DNA of 64,000 nt from contig CAXXGT010000004.1 in the NCBI GenBank assembly GCA_963664045.2, positions 372,001-436,000 of the forward strand, given 5' to 3'. The notes beneath the pieces are model-generated. The model saw only the letters and a list, made by a program, of their open reading frames with translations. It ran no database searches and was not told the DNA's origin. Of the stretch, positions 52,335 through 61,103 are shown piece by piece. Origin of the DNA: JAPPHA01 sp963664045 (GTDB lineage Bacteria > Pseudomonadota > Alphaproteobacteria > Rhodobacterales > Rhodobacteraceae). How positions within the stretch are numbered: the first letter of the stretch is position 1; the number at the start of each line of letters is the position of its first letter. Position numbers and translations under genes: made by a program.

Positions 52335-54309
52335 GTAATAGGGGCATCTTTCCGGGAATTCGGGTTGACCTGACAGGGTATTCCGTGACTTCCGGTTGTT
52401 TTTCCCGATGAGGGGATTCCCTTCGGAATCGACTTGTGATTCCAAGGGGCATGGATGATTCGCAGACGGACATTCGGACAGGCGCCGGTGCTGCGTCAGG
52501 GGCGGGGATTGCCGCGTTTCGGGAGCAGCTCACCGTGGCCCTCGACCGGCTCGCTGAACGAGATCAGCAACTTGCAGAACAGAACGAGCAGCTCAAGCAC
52601 CGGGATCGGCAACTGGCCGAACAGGCGCAACAACTCACCGAACTCCGCGAGGAGAACATGGTCCTGCGCGACGAGATCCGGGCGCTGAAGAAGCTTCCGA
52701 AGCGCCCCCGGATGAAACCGAGCGGAATGGCGTCGTCGGAAGGCGATGATACGGACGATCCGGCATCGGGCTCTTCCGGGTCCGGCGGGTCGGGGAAGGC
52801 CGGCAAGGACCGCAGGAAAGGTCGCGGCCCGCGGCGTCGGAACCGGCACCTGCACCGTCGTGAGGTGAAGGTGGGTCTCGACGACGTGCCCGAGGGAGCG
52901 GTGCACAAGGGCTACCAGGACCACACGGTCCGCGACATCGTGTTCCATGCCGAGGAGGTCACCTACAGACGCGAGGTCTGGGAGTTCCCGGACGGCAGCC
53001 GGCATGTAGCGCCGTTACCGCCGGAGGTGGCGACGGGACGCGAACAGTACGGTCCCGGCGTCAAGGCTCTGGTGATCATGCTGTATTACCAGTGCCAGTC
53101 GACGATCGGGCGGATTACGTCGATGCTGAACGATGTGGGCCTGGACATCTCCGCGCGCCAGGTGGGGCGGTTCCTGACCACGGACACCGGGGGCATCGTG
53201 GCGGAACAGCAGCAGGTGCTGAGGGCCGGCATGGAAACCGCTTCGTGGCTCAACGTCGACGATACCGGTGCCCGCCACAAGGCCGAGAACGGTTATTGCA
53301 CGGCGATCGGCAACGAACTCTTTGCCCATTTCCGGTCGAGCGGCTCGAAAAGCCGCCTCGATTTCCTCGAACATCTCTGTGCGGGTGAGGAAGCCTACAC
53401 GGTCAATGACGCTGCACTCGACTACATGGGGAAACGGAAACTTCCGGGGACGGTGATCGCGCGTCTCGCCTCCCATGGGCAGCGGCGCTTCAGTGACGGC
53501 GATGAATGGCGGGCCCATCTGGAAGCGCTCGGCATTGCCGGGATGAAGAACCCGGTGAAGGTCGCCACGGAGGGCGCGCTCTGGGGGACGATCTGCGATG
53601 GCGGGCGCATTGCCGGAACCGTGATCCTGAGCGACGATGCCGGACAGTTCGATGTCGGCGACCTCCATGCCCTGTGCTGGATTCATGCAGAGCGCAATGT
53701 CAGCAAGCTGGACGGAAACACCCCGTATCAGCATGAACGGGTCGCTCCGGTGCTCGACAGGATGTGGAAGCTCTACCGCAGCCTTGCCCGCTACCGGAAA
53801 CGCCCCACCCCGCGGCGCAAGCGTGTCATGGAGACACGGTTCGACCAGATCTTCGGCATGCGTACCGGTTATGCCAGCCTCGACCGGTTGCTCGAACGGT
53901 TGAAGGCGAACAGGGACGAGCTGTTGCGCGTGCTCGACCATCCGGAGACACCGCTCCACACAAACGGGATTGAAAACGACATCCGGGACCATGTCACCCG
54001 GCGCAAGATCTCGTTCGGGACCCGAAGCGAGGCCGGGCGGGCCGCACGCGATGCCTATATCGGAGGGAAGAAGACCTGCAAGAAGCTTGGCCTGTCATTC
54101 TGGGACTACCTGAGGAACCGTCTCGGAGTTGCCGGTGCTCCCGACGTGCCGAGGCTTGCAGACCTCATCAGGCAGCGCGCAACAACCTGACATTGACGAC
54201 CGAACAAGCGCGACAGCAGTATCGACCGTTCGCGTTGATCATCGCTTCAATGAGTGCCGGAAAAAGCCCCTCAGGCCAGATCCAATTCCCGAGGAGTTGC
54301 CCCTATTAC
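52335..54309. mobile_element. IS66-family insertion sequence (tnpC only)
   Basis: 1975 bp between terminal repeats beginning GTAATAGGGGCA (left) and its inverse at the right, with further matches inward (CGGGAATT). Flanked by an exact 8-bp duplication GAACAACA at 52327-52334 and 54310-54317, the size expected for IS66. It carries only the tnpC transposase and no tnpA/tnpB, as in the compact ISBst12-type subgroup. The perfect duplication indicates recent transposition. Confidence 0.88.
52436..54190 (+). CDS. IS66-family transposase TnpC
   Basis: A 584-aa transposase from GTG 52436 (or 579 aa from ATG 52451). N-terminal coiled coil with LAERDQQLAEQNEQLKHRDRQ heptads, then a basic Lys/Arg-rich zone (KLPKRPRMKPSG...), the zinc-free linker and the DDE domain: SWLNVDDTGARHKAENGYCT (first Asp), LHALCWIHAERNVSKL, and TGYASLDRLLERLKANRDELLRVLDH with HTNGIENDIRDHVTRRKISFG (Glu). 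Full length and apparently active. Confidence 0.9.
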   Translation: MIPRGMDDSQTDIRTGAGAASGAGIAAFREQLTVALDRLAERDQQLAEQNEQLKHRDRQLAEQAQQLTELREENMVLRDEIRALKKLPKRPRMKPSGMASSEGDDTDDPASGSSGSGGSGKAGKDRRKGRGPRRRNRHLHRREVKVGLDDVPEGAVHKGYQDHTVRDIVFHAEEVTYRREVWEFPDGSRHVAPLPPEVATGREQYGPGVKALVIMLYYQCQSTIGRITSMLNDVGLDISARQVGRFLTTDTGGIVAEQQQVLRAGMETASWLNVDDTGARHKAENGYCTAIGNELFAHFRSSGSKSRLDFLEHLCAGEEAYTVNDAALDYMGKRKLPGTVIARLASHGQRRFSDGDEWRAHLEALGIAGMKNPVKVATEGALWGTICDGGRIAGTVILSDDAGQFDVGDLHALCWIHAERNVSKLDGNTPYQHERVAPVLDRMWKLYRSLARYRKRPTPRRKRVMETRFDQIFGMRTGYASLDRLLERLKANRDELLRVLDHPETPLHTNGIENDIRDHVTRRKISFGTRSEAGRAARDAYIGGKKTCKKLGLSFWDYLRNRLGVAGAPDVPRLADLIRQRATT

Positions 54310-54317
54310 GAACAACA

Positions 54318-55380
54318 TAACCCGTCCGGAGCGAGGGCCTCTGGGCTCAGGTGGCGAAGGCGGCAGGTCATGCCGGGACACAGAGCCCGGTGCCGACCGA
54401 TGATATCACCCGGATGACGGGTGGTGCTGTCGAGCCGAAGGGCGGCGCAAACGCGGGATGTTGCCACGGGCATGGCTGGGTCAGCCTTAAGCGTGGCGAA
54501 TGTCGCGGAAGGCACCGCACCGAACTCCTGCGGGGGGGGTGCCTGACGCTTGAAGCCGGACCCGGGAAAACCGGACGTCCGGAATTTCAGGGGGGATGCT
54601 GGAAACGTGGCCTTTGGTGCGCGCGCCAGTGTCCTACCCGACCGGAACGCGAGTGAACGCCGAGCAGGCCTCGAAACCGGCAATGCGGGAGCCGACCCTC
54701 CGTTAATAAGGGGAAGGCCGATGGCGATCCGGGAAGCAAGCGACAGATGCACCGGGCCGTTCCCGCCGGGGTATTGGCGCCGGCATGTCAGCAAGATGGA
54801 AGACGATGCAACACGGGAAGCTCTGTCGGTGGTGTGCACGCACCAACCGGAAATCCGCGAGGACCAGTCCGGGCCGACAGGGTGGCGGAGAGGCCCGTAA
54901 TACTGAGGACGCCGGGTAACGCCGGTCGAGGGAAGGGGCCTCAGGTGCGGAGGGACGCGGAAAGGATGAATGCCTGCGGGAGTGGCCCAGCCTATAACCC
55001 CGCCTCGAGGGCAGCGACTTCGGAACGCGTCACATGCGGAAGCGAAGGGGTCGGACCCGAACGGTTCGATTCCGCCGGGGCGTGAACAGGCCCGGCGGCA
55101 CACCGGAAACGACGCGGGAGGCAGGATGGCTGTCGTGCAGCGGCCTCGGGTTACCGGACCAACCGGCTCCGCCCTCCCACGACCCGTCCTGGTGGCCCGT
55201 GGGCGAAGCGCATGATCCCACTGGAGAGCCCGGTGCGGGAAATCCGCACGCCGGGTTCGGAGAGCGGGGGACTGGAAACGCGGCCATGGGAGCCGGACTG
55301 AGGCCCGGAGCGAAAGCGACGGACAAGCCACCGGACCCTAAAGCTGGCGCGCCAGCCCCCGACTCTACCGTAAAGTAACA
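54318..55380 (+). ncRNA. second group II intron-like structured region without ORF
   Basis: About 1.06 kb with no frame of convincing homology (long frames on both strands are arginine/proline-rich shadows). Many self-complementary stems with GAAA, GGAAAC or GTAA loops occur: GCGGGAAATCCGC at 55227-55239 inside CCGGTG...GCCGGG, GAGCGAAAGCGAC near 55310, CGCCGGGTAACGCCGG near 54909. The GAGCCCGGTGCGGGAAATCCGCAC...GGTTCGGAG stem resembles the one that precedes the intron-encoded protein gene in group II introns. No reverse transcriptase follows. Both 5' and 3' splice ends are unclear, and the left side was displaced by the IS66. Confidence 0.4.
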
Positions 55381-55618
55381 TAAGGGGAGAGCGTCCCGGA
55401 TCGGATGTTACGGTTTCACGCACGTTCTTGGCTCTAACCAATATAGATACCAAGAGTCCCACAGCGGGTCGGTGCCGGCAGGAACCGGAGCTCTCAGAGG
55501 CCGCCGACGGGTAATTGCACAGGCAAACGCCGCAGTTTGCGGCTGAGAGCATCGATAATTCCCCGAAACTTCGCCTATACCCGCGATTCGCGCGAGTATG
55601 ACCGGAATTGCGCTCATT

Positions 55619-56208
55619 TCAGCTGTGCGGCGGCCTGAGTTCTCGAATTCTCTCTGGCGGGAAGTAGCGATAGAACGCGGTTCTACCGATTTCGAGTTGC
55701 TTGATGACGTCATTGACGAAGGGATAGTTCTCCTTGTCCCGGAGCAATGCCTCGGCGAGGCGGACTTTCTCGTCATCCATTGAGCGAGGCCTGCCGCCCT
55801 TCCGACCACTATTTCTTGCGGCAGCGAGACCCGCCTTGGTGTTCCCGACAATCAGTTCACGCTGGAATTGGTCGAAAGCCGCGGTCATGTGAAAGAACAG
55901 GCGCCCGTCCGGCGTGCTGGTATCGATATTCTGGGTGAGCACCCTGAACGCGATGTTTCTCTCCTGCATGTCCTGTACGGTCTTGATGACCTGGCTGAGA
56001 GAAAACGCGCCAACCTCGAAAGTTTCCAGACGACGAGCGTATCTCCGTCGCGGAGATACTCGAACGCAGCCTAGAGTTGCGGCCGGTTTTGTCGCGCCCC
56101 TGACGCTTTCTCGACATAGATCTTCTCGCACCCCGCCTCACGCAGGGCATCGATCTGCAGGGACGGGTTCTGATCGAGGGTCGAAACCCGGGCGTACCCG
56201 ACAAGCAT
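55619..56208 (-). pseudogene. serine recombinase (resolvase/invertase), broken
   Basis: From ATG 56208: MLVGYARVSTLDQNPSLQID with the catalytic Ser, ALREAGCEKIYVEKASGA and then a TAG after QNRPQL. The same frame goes on AAFEYLRDGDTLVVWKLSRLARF before a one-base shift leads into SLSQVIKTVQDMQERNIAF, DGRLFFHMTAAFDQFQRELI, GLAAARNSGRKGGRP and the C-terminal helix-turn-helix PFVNDVIKQLEIGRTAFYRYF. One nonsense and one frameshift in a full-length Tn3-type resolvase or Pin-like invertase. Confidence 0.82.
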
Positions 56209-56225
56209 GTGCTGACCTCCAGAAA

Positions 56226-56263
56226 TGTTCCGAAAAGGCAATGACCCTGTTGTAATCGGAACA
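56226..56263. repeat. inverted repeat upstream of the recombinase, res-like
   Basis: TGTTCCG (56226-56232) and CGGAACA (56257-56263) bracket a 38-bp block 18 bp upstream of the recombinase start; a further GGAACA lies at 56272-56277. Position and arm spacing resemble a subsite of a resolution site. The 260 bp to 56523 contain no other recognisable feature. Confidence 0.35.
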
Positions 56264-56559
56264 GTTGTACAGGAACATGGAAGAGGAACGGAAAATCGGG
56301 GCATTTCACGTTTTCACCGACCCGGCTCCGACCTGTTCCTGAAATGACCGTTTTCCAAACTTGGGGAGCACCAAAAAACCTGGGGGTCGATAGACGGTAC
56401 CGCCGAGCGGAAGTTGCCACAAACCATGTTGAAGCACCATCAATCGAGACGGTGGATCACGAGGGTTACTTCTCCGCAGAGCATTGAACCCTGAGATTTT
56501 GGTGGTCTCCCTACGGACGGATTGTGCGGATTCCGCTCCGAGAGACGGACCGTCGGATC

Positions 56560-56800
56560 TCCACGTCGACGCCGTGGGGGAGTTCCTCCCGGCAGCGCGG
56601 CTACAACCGTCGCTGTGCCCTGGAACGCATCAATTCCCGTATTGACCGGGTCTACGGCATTGAGAGCCATTTCATCCGCGGCAGGGCGAAGAAGGCGCTC
56701 CGCTGCAACCTGGTTGTCGTGGTGATGATGGCGCTGGCGCTCGGCCATGTCCGGGCCTGCCGGCCGGAAACGAACCGGTCTTCCCGCGCGGTGGCCGTCC
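56560..56800 (+). pseudogene. DDE transposase C-terminal remnant (IS1182-like)
   Basis: Plus translation reads RGYNRRCALERINSRIDRVY, GIESHFIRGRAKKALRCNLV and VVVMMALALGHVRACRPE. The ERINSRIDRVYG...HFIRG pattern, which carries the catalytic Glu, is that of the C-terminus of IS1182/IS4-like transposases. Nothing upstream of about 56560 continues the protein. Confidence 0.65.
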
Positions 56801-56947
56801 AGACGTCCGGCCAACCAGTGGCTGCCGACGAAAAAACGCCGCAGCGCGAATGCCTCCGTTGGGCATGCCCTTGTCGCGGCCGTTGCTGTCCTTTACCGAG
56901 GGTCAGTCGACATCTCCGAAGAGGTCTCTGATCCAGCCAGCGACGAC

Positions 56948-57691
56948 ATGACGACCATACCCTACTACCGACCGGCGTTGTCGCGCGTTCACCACGAAGG
57001 GTTCGGTGGCCACGGTGACGCTTGCGCGCCGGGGATCCTGGCCAAACTGAGGCCGGTGCGCGAGCGGGGCGGGGTGGTACTGGAACTTGGCTGCGGGTCC
57101 GGGGCACTTACCCGGCATCTGGTGGCCGCCGGTCACTGCGTGATCGCAACCGATGCGTCGCCAGCCATGCTGGCACTCGCGCGCGAGGCGGTGCCTGGCG
57201 TGGAGGCCTTCAGTCGACTTGCCTTGCCCGACGATCAGCCCCCGGCGGCTGACGCTGTAGTGTCGGTGGGGCATGTGCTGAGCTATCTGCCGAACGCACT
57301 AGCCGTCGAGCGCGCGATCCTAGCCATCGCAGCAGCGCTACGGCCTGGCGGCGTGCTGGCCATCGACCTGCTTGATAGGACCTACCGCGCAGCGCAGACC
57401 GGGAAGCCGCCCGTGGCAATGGTCAGAGACGAGTGGGCGGTTGTCATCGCGTTCGACTCCCCGGATCCGGAGACCTATGCCCGCGACATCACGACGTTCG
57501 TGCGCAGTGCGTCCGGCGCGTGGCTGCGCGACGACGAGCATCATGTCAATGTGCTTGTCCACGCGCCGGATGTTGTGCGTCTGCTTGCCGACGAAGGGGT
57601 AGAGGCGGAGATCCTTCCAGGGTTCGATGAGGGGCAGCGGTTCGAGAAGGGGCTCGTCGCAATCACCGGGGTGCGACGCTTGGGAGCATAA
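56948..57691 (+). CDS. class I SAM-dependent methyltransferase
   Basis: A 247-aa protein with motif I VLELGCGSGALTRHL near residue 45, motif II VIATDASPAMLALARE, motif III region AADAVVSVGHVLSYLPNA and LRPGGVLAIDLLD. Start at ATG 56948; the frame runs upstream to 56747 only through the transposase scrap. Small-molecule type by size; substrate unknown. It is isolated between remnants, so it may be a cargo gene of a lost element. Confidence 0.85.
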   Translation: MTTIPYYRPALSRVHHEGFGGHGDACAPGILAKLRPVRERGGVVLELGCGSGALTRHLVAAGHCVIATDASPAMLALAREAVPGVEAFSRLALPDDQPPAADAVVSVGHVLSYLPNALAVERAILAIAAALRPGGVLAIDLLDRTYRAAQTGKPPVAMVRDEWAVVIAFDSPDPETYARDITTFVRSASGAWLRDDEHHVNVLVHAPDVVRLLADEGVEAEILPGFDEGQRFEKGLVAITGVRRLGA

Positions 57692-57725
57692 AATAGTTGG
57701 GGGCGAGCAGATCCACTGTTAGGGT

Positions 57726-57950
57726 TTAGGCATGGATCACAAGTCGTTGTTTCCTGGTTATGGCCTCTAAACGCACATAGGCACCGAATCCGCCATAGGG
57801 AATTGCAGTACGCCCCTGTATAGTTGGCGTTTTCAATTTTTCCGGCGGCTCCCAATTTTCCGGGATGACACTGGGGGAGGATTTGGGGGGCAAGACGCCG
57901 GTGTTGTCCTGAAGCTTCTCGTTTGTAAGATCGTACTCGCCAAACCTATG
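57726..57950 (-). CDS. hypothetical protein fragment
   Basis: A minus-strand frame reads GEYDLTNEKLQDNTGVLPPK, IPENWEPPEKLKTPTIQGR and AIPYGGFGAYVRLEAITRKQ to a stop. Composition is protein-like (about 75 residues), but no start or family is recognised. Upstream it runs into the 20-bp repeat at 57944, so its N-terminus may have been cut there. Confidence 0.3.
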   Translation of the reverse strand, partial: HRFGEYDLTNEKLQDNTGVLPPKSSPSVIPENWEPPEKLKTPTIQGRTAIPYGGFGAYVRLEAITRKQRLVIHA

Positions 57951-57963
57951 TTGGGTTAAGGCC
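57944..57963. repeat. 20-bp repeat, copy 2
   Basis: Identical to 25276-25295 in the same orientation, 32.7 kb away. In both places it sits at the end of a truncated reading frame. Confidence 0.6.
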
Positions 57964-58013
57964 GTTTTCTTTCGGACATTAAATGATCCCGTAGCCGTCG
58001 CGTGCCAATTACT

Positions 58014-58080
58014 GGGTTGACACAGCAATAATATGTATCCATTTATATTAATGTGTATCCAAAATTAGCGATTTTGCCGC
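58014..58080 (+). promoter_or_regulatory. AT-rich upstream region of the CxxCH protein gene
   Basis: TTGACA at about 58017-58022 is followed by AT-rich sequence with two direct copies of TGTATCCA separated by 11 bp (about 58034-58041 and 58053-58061). It has the appearance of a regulated promoter. The GntR gene at 59687 is the nearest regulator. Confidence 0.4.
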
Positions 58081-59415
58081 ATGGACTTAACCCTTGTCCA
58101 CCCTGGCCTTCTCGCCGTGGGGCTGTTGACTGCAGGTACTACCGGGCCTGAGGCCGAGGAACTGAACTTCACGCCGCAAACTTGCATCCGTGCCCCGCAC
58201 GACCAGCTCTGCCCACATTTTCCCGATGACCAGACTGATTTCAGCGTCTTTTTCGAGTACCGCATCATCAACACGGCGGCGCAAGACCCTTTCGATCACC
58301 ACGCATGGCAGGCCTTCGTTGCCGTGAACTGGCCCCTTGCAGCCGATGGCACTCCTGCCACAACCATCGCCGCCGCGCCCAGTGCCCGTCGAGCTTGGTC
58401 TCGCTTCGCCCGTCGGGATGATGTGTTCAAACGCAACCGCGACACCATGTGCCCGGACCATTCCGACGCCATCGTCCAAACGCGCGATCTGGCACAGGCC
58501 GATGGCACGGTCCTCATTGATCAGTCGGGCAATTTCGTAGTTTATGAAACCCGCATGAACCCTGTCGTCGAAGCTTATATCCGCCACAATGCACTCGACA
58601 GTCGGGCCGGTCAGGCCGCGTTCGATCCGCAGCCAGTCGAATTCCCCCAGGGCAGGATCGGTGCCCAGGCGACTCCCGCATCGGCCCTGCTCAAGACGGC
58701 CTGGCGGATCATAAATGCCGAACAAACTAACTACCTTACCGCCTCGGGCCTGATCCATGTACCAGCTGAAAGGTCCGTCAGTGGTGTAACTTCGTGCCTC
58801 CCAGTGACTCTCGGGATGGTGGGAATGCATATCGTCACGCGGGTGGCCAGCGGCAATGGCGACGAATGGTTATGGTCCACGTTCGAGCACCGCGACAACG
58901 CACCCATTGCCGGTTCTGCCCGGCAGGTTAACAGCCTGTTCGCGCGCGAACTCTTCCCCGAGGGCTGCACCCATCCCACGGACGCTGGCGACCGCAACTG
59001 GTCTTTCTACGACCCTGCTCGGACGAATCAGCCGACAAACATACCCAGTGGCGCCGACTGGAGGTGGGCCGACCATCCCCCTTATGCGCGGTCCCGCGGC
59101 AAACCCGCCAAACCACCGCAAATCGTTCGCTGCTGGCATCTGTTGGAGGGGACCCGGGTAGTGAACGCAATCTGGCAAGCCCGGCTGACTGACTCCGTGT
59201 TGCAAAATTACATGCTGACTTCCTCGCAGTGGCGCGGTGCCAATAGCAGCCCGCTCTTCCCAAATGGCGAACTGCCTCGTTTCCTCACCAATACAACCGT
59301 GGAGACCTTCGTTCAGATCGACCCGATCGGAACCTGCCTTGGCTGCCATATCAAAGCCCGCACCGCCACTGGGGCGGACGCCAACTTCACCTTTTTGCTG
59401 AGCGTTGCCGAATGA
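58081..59415 (+). CDS. uncharacterised protein with one C-terminal CxxCH haem motif
   Basis: A 444-aa protein. The start LTLVHPGLLAVGLLTAGTTG is weakly signal-like. Body motifs include DPFDHHAWQAFVAVNWPLAADG, FVVYETRMNPVVEAYIRHN, ITASGLIHVPAERS-like, HIVTRVASGNGDEWLWSTFEHRDNAP and WHLLEGTRVVNAIWQARL. At residues 419-423 CLGCH is a single c-type haem attachment site, so a periplasmic cytochrome-like protein is likely. I do not recognise a named family with known function. No ribosome site is obvious at the ATG, so the true start could differ. It is followed by a GntR regulator after about 270 bp of gene-free DNA. Confidence 0.6.
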   Translation: MDLTLVHPGLLAVGLLTAGTTGPEAEELNFTPQTCIRAPHDQLCPHFPDDQTDFSVFFEYRIINTAAQDPFDHHAWQAFVAVNWPLAADGTPATTIAAAPSARRAWSRFARRDDVFKRNRDTMCPDHSDAIVQTRDLAQADGTVLIDQSGNFVVYETRMNPVVEAYIRHNALDSRAGQAAFDPQPVEFPQGRIGAQATPASALLKTAWRIINAEQTNYLTASGLIHVPAERSVSGVTSCLPVTLGMVGMHIVTRVASGNGDEWLWSTFEHRDNAPIAGSARQVNSLFARELFPEGCTHPTDAGDRNWSFYDPARTNQPTNIPSGADWRWADHPPYARSRGKPAKPPQIVRCWHLLEGTRVVNAIWQARLTDSVLQNYMLTSSQWRGANSSPLFPNGELPRFLTNTTVETFVQIDPIGTCLGCHIKARTATGADANFTFLLSVAE

Positions 59416-59686
59416 ACCGACTCTTGCAACACTGTCCTTTGCGGCACCCTCAAGGTCAGCACTGCCAATCGCGACACAACCTTCAAACGGCTTTCCGGAT
59501 GACCGCCACTTCCGTCGACGATTAGGCAGCGGGTAGATGATACTCGGTGATGGCAAGGCGCAAGGATGACAAGCCAGTAACGGGCCGGGTGGAGATGGAC
59601 GATGCCTGTCAAGACGAGAAATTTGTTGTACATCTCGGGAACGCGGGGATATTTCCCGCCGATTTCAGAACTAGAGCAATGAATGG

Positions 59687-60343
59687 ATGATGATGGGTGA
59701 CAACCGAGATCAGCCCTTGGGTCTGACCTCTCCCGCCAAGGCGATATTCGACGCGTTGCGCGAAGAGATCGTCTCTGGAGTGCTGGCGCCGGACGCGCCA
59801 CTGGGGCAGGAACATCTTGCCTCCAGGTTCGGAGTGAGCCGGATGCCGGTTCGAGAAGCGATTTGGCAGCTTGAAGCACTGGGGTTCATTACCATCGAAC
59901 CGAACCGTCGAGCCCGAGTGGCGCAGGCCAGCCGGGCAGATTTTGTCGAGATATTCGATATGCGGCTGGTTGCGGAATGCTTGGCAATCCGTCGCGCGAT
60001 ACCTGAACTGTCGAACGCGCGGATCGATCAGGCCGAAGCGATCCAGGAGCAGATCGAGGAGGCGAGTGACGAACGGTTCGGCGCGCTGAACGGAGCGTTT
60101 CATATGACGCTGTTCCGCGCCGCACCTCAGCCGCGGCTGTTGGCACATGTGGCGATGCTTGGCAATGCAGCCGACCGATACCTTTCGGTGACCCGGGCGC
60201 CACCGTCTCTCCGGGAGAAGTCTGATCGAGAGCACTACGAGCTTCTGGCAGCCTGCCGGAGCCGCGATACGGAGGCGGCCGTGGATTCCCTGGCGCGCCA
60301 TATCGGGGATGCCCGCGACGCTCTCGCACCTTTGGTGGAATAG
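59687..60343 (+). CDS. GntR family transcriptional regulator (FCD domain)
   Basis: A 218-aa regulator. The N-terminal winged helix reads AIFDALREEIVSGVLAPDAPLGQEHLASRFGVSRMPVREAIWQLEALG, the classic FadR-type motif, followed by an all-helical FCD domain with metal-ligand candidates (DMRLVAECLAIR, AFHMTLFRAA, REHYELLAACRSRD). It usually senses an organic acid and represses a nearby catabolic gene; here the only neighbour is the CxxCH protein. Three consecutive ATGs leave the exact start open. Confidence 0.88.
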   Translation: MMMGDNRDQPLGLTSPAKAIFDALREEIVSGVLAPDAPLGQEHLASRFGVSRMPVREAIWQLEALGFITIEPNRRARVAQASRADFVEIFDMRLVAECLAIRRAIPELSNARIDQAEAIQEQIEEASDERFGALNGAFHMTLFRAAPQPRLLAHVAMLGNAADRYLSVTRAPPSLREKSDREHYELLAACRSRDTEAAVDSLARHIGDARDALAPLVE

Positions 60344-60537
60344 CGGAGCGGGCTTGGAGGGGCGGATCCGATTGGCGGACGCCAGGCAATCTTACAACGT
60401 CCCGGAACTCCCTATCGGGGTAATGGGCTCGAAGCTGCAATTTTGGCCACGAAATCGAATGTAAGGTGGACATCTGATGCTGCAAGACGGGATGGCTCCC
60501 ATGTAACAGTCGCCGGTATCCTGACGGTCATTTCTTC

Positions 60538-60680
60538 TTACCAAAGCCCTTCGAAACGCCCTGCCGCCGCGCGTGTATAATATGCGGTGTGTCTTGGGTC
60601 GCGATGCCCCAGATAATTCTGGATCAGGCGAAAATCATACCCCTTGTTGGCAAGCGCGAAGCCGCAGGATCGCAGACCAG
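60538..60680 (-). pseudogene. tyrosine integrase C-terminal scrap
   Basis: Minus translation LRSCGFALANKGYDFRLIQN, then YLGHRDPRHTAYYTRAA and GRFEGLW-stop. The Arg, LGH His and catalytic Tyr of FimB/XerC-like recombinases are visible. The preceding 250 bp contain no matching N-terminus. A different integrase from the scrap at 31357. Confidence 0.7.
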
Positions 60681-60803
60681 TCAATTGAGTCCACGGCCTA
60701 AGACGTAAGTGCATTGATGGCTTCTCCGCCTTGCTGGTCCGGTTGGTGGAGCTTGGCAGAGCCAGCCCAACAGCTTGGCGGAATGATCGCCCCTGGAAAC
60801 AAA

Positions 60804-60935
60804 GAGTACCAAGATCTCCGGGGTCAATTGGCATGAGATTTCCGAAAGTTACGTCATCCGGGGTAATCTCAACGCAGCCAACGCAGATCAGAAACAAGAC
60901 CTGCCAACTATGAGCCCCCGGAGATCTTGGCACTC
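60804..60935. repeat. MITE-like element with 20-bp inverted repeats
   Basis: A 132-bp block whose first 20 bp (60804-60823) are the inverse of its last 20 bp (60916-60935) with one mismatch. Core of the repeat is CCAAGATCTCCGGGG. No ORF inside and no clear target duplication. It looks like a miniature non-autonomous element or the paired ends of a deleted one. Confidence 0.55.
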
Positions 60936-61030
60936 TCCAAGTTAGCCCTTGTGGTTTGCGCTCACTTAAACATCCCGCTGAAGTCCTCGAACGCCTCGGT
61001 TAAGGTGTCGGTGATAGAAACCGAACTCAG

Positions 61031-61103
61031 CACGCCAAATACTGAATTGATCCGACAAATGGGTGAAGGCATTCAGCCCGGGGTCAGGTTAGTATTTGGC
61101 GTG
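61031..61103. repeat. 13-bp perfect inverted repeat
   Basis: CACGCCAAATACT at 61031-61043 and AGTATTTGGCGTG at 61091-61103, 47 bp apart, in the 1.1-kb region between the GntR gene and the ISAs1-type transposase that otherwise holds no gene. May be a terminator-like hairpin, a recombination site or element ends. The remainder 61104-61475 shows nothing recognisable. Confidence 0.5.

Noticed and set aside
55040..55085. tRNA-like T-arm (GGTTCGATTCC)
   Set aside because: No acceptor, D or anticodon stem can be paired in the preceding 70 bases; it belongs to the intron-like fold.
54306..55331. 341-codon minus-strand frame in the structured region
   Set aside because: Pro/Arg/Ser-rich with no homology, antisense to dense RNA-like stems; more likely chance in high-GC DNA.
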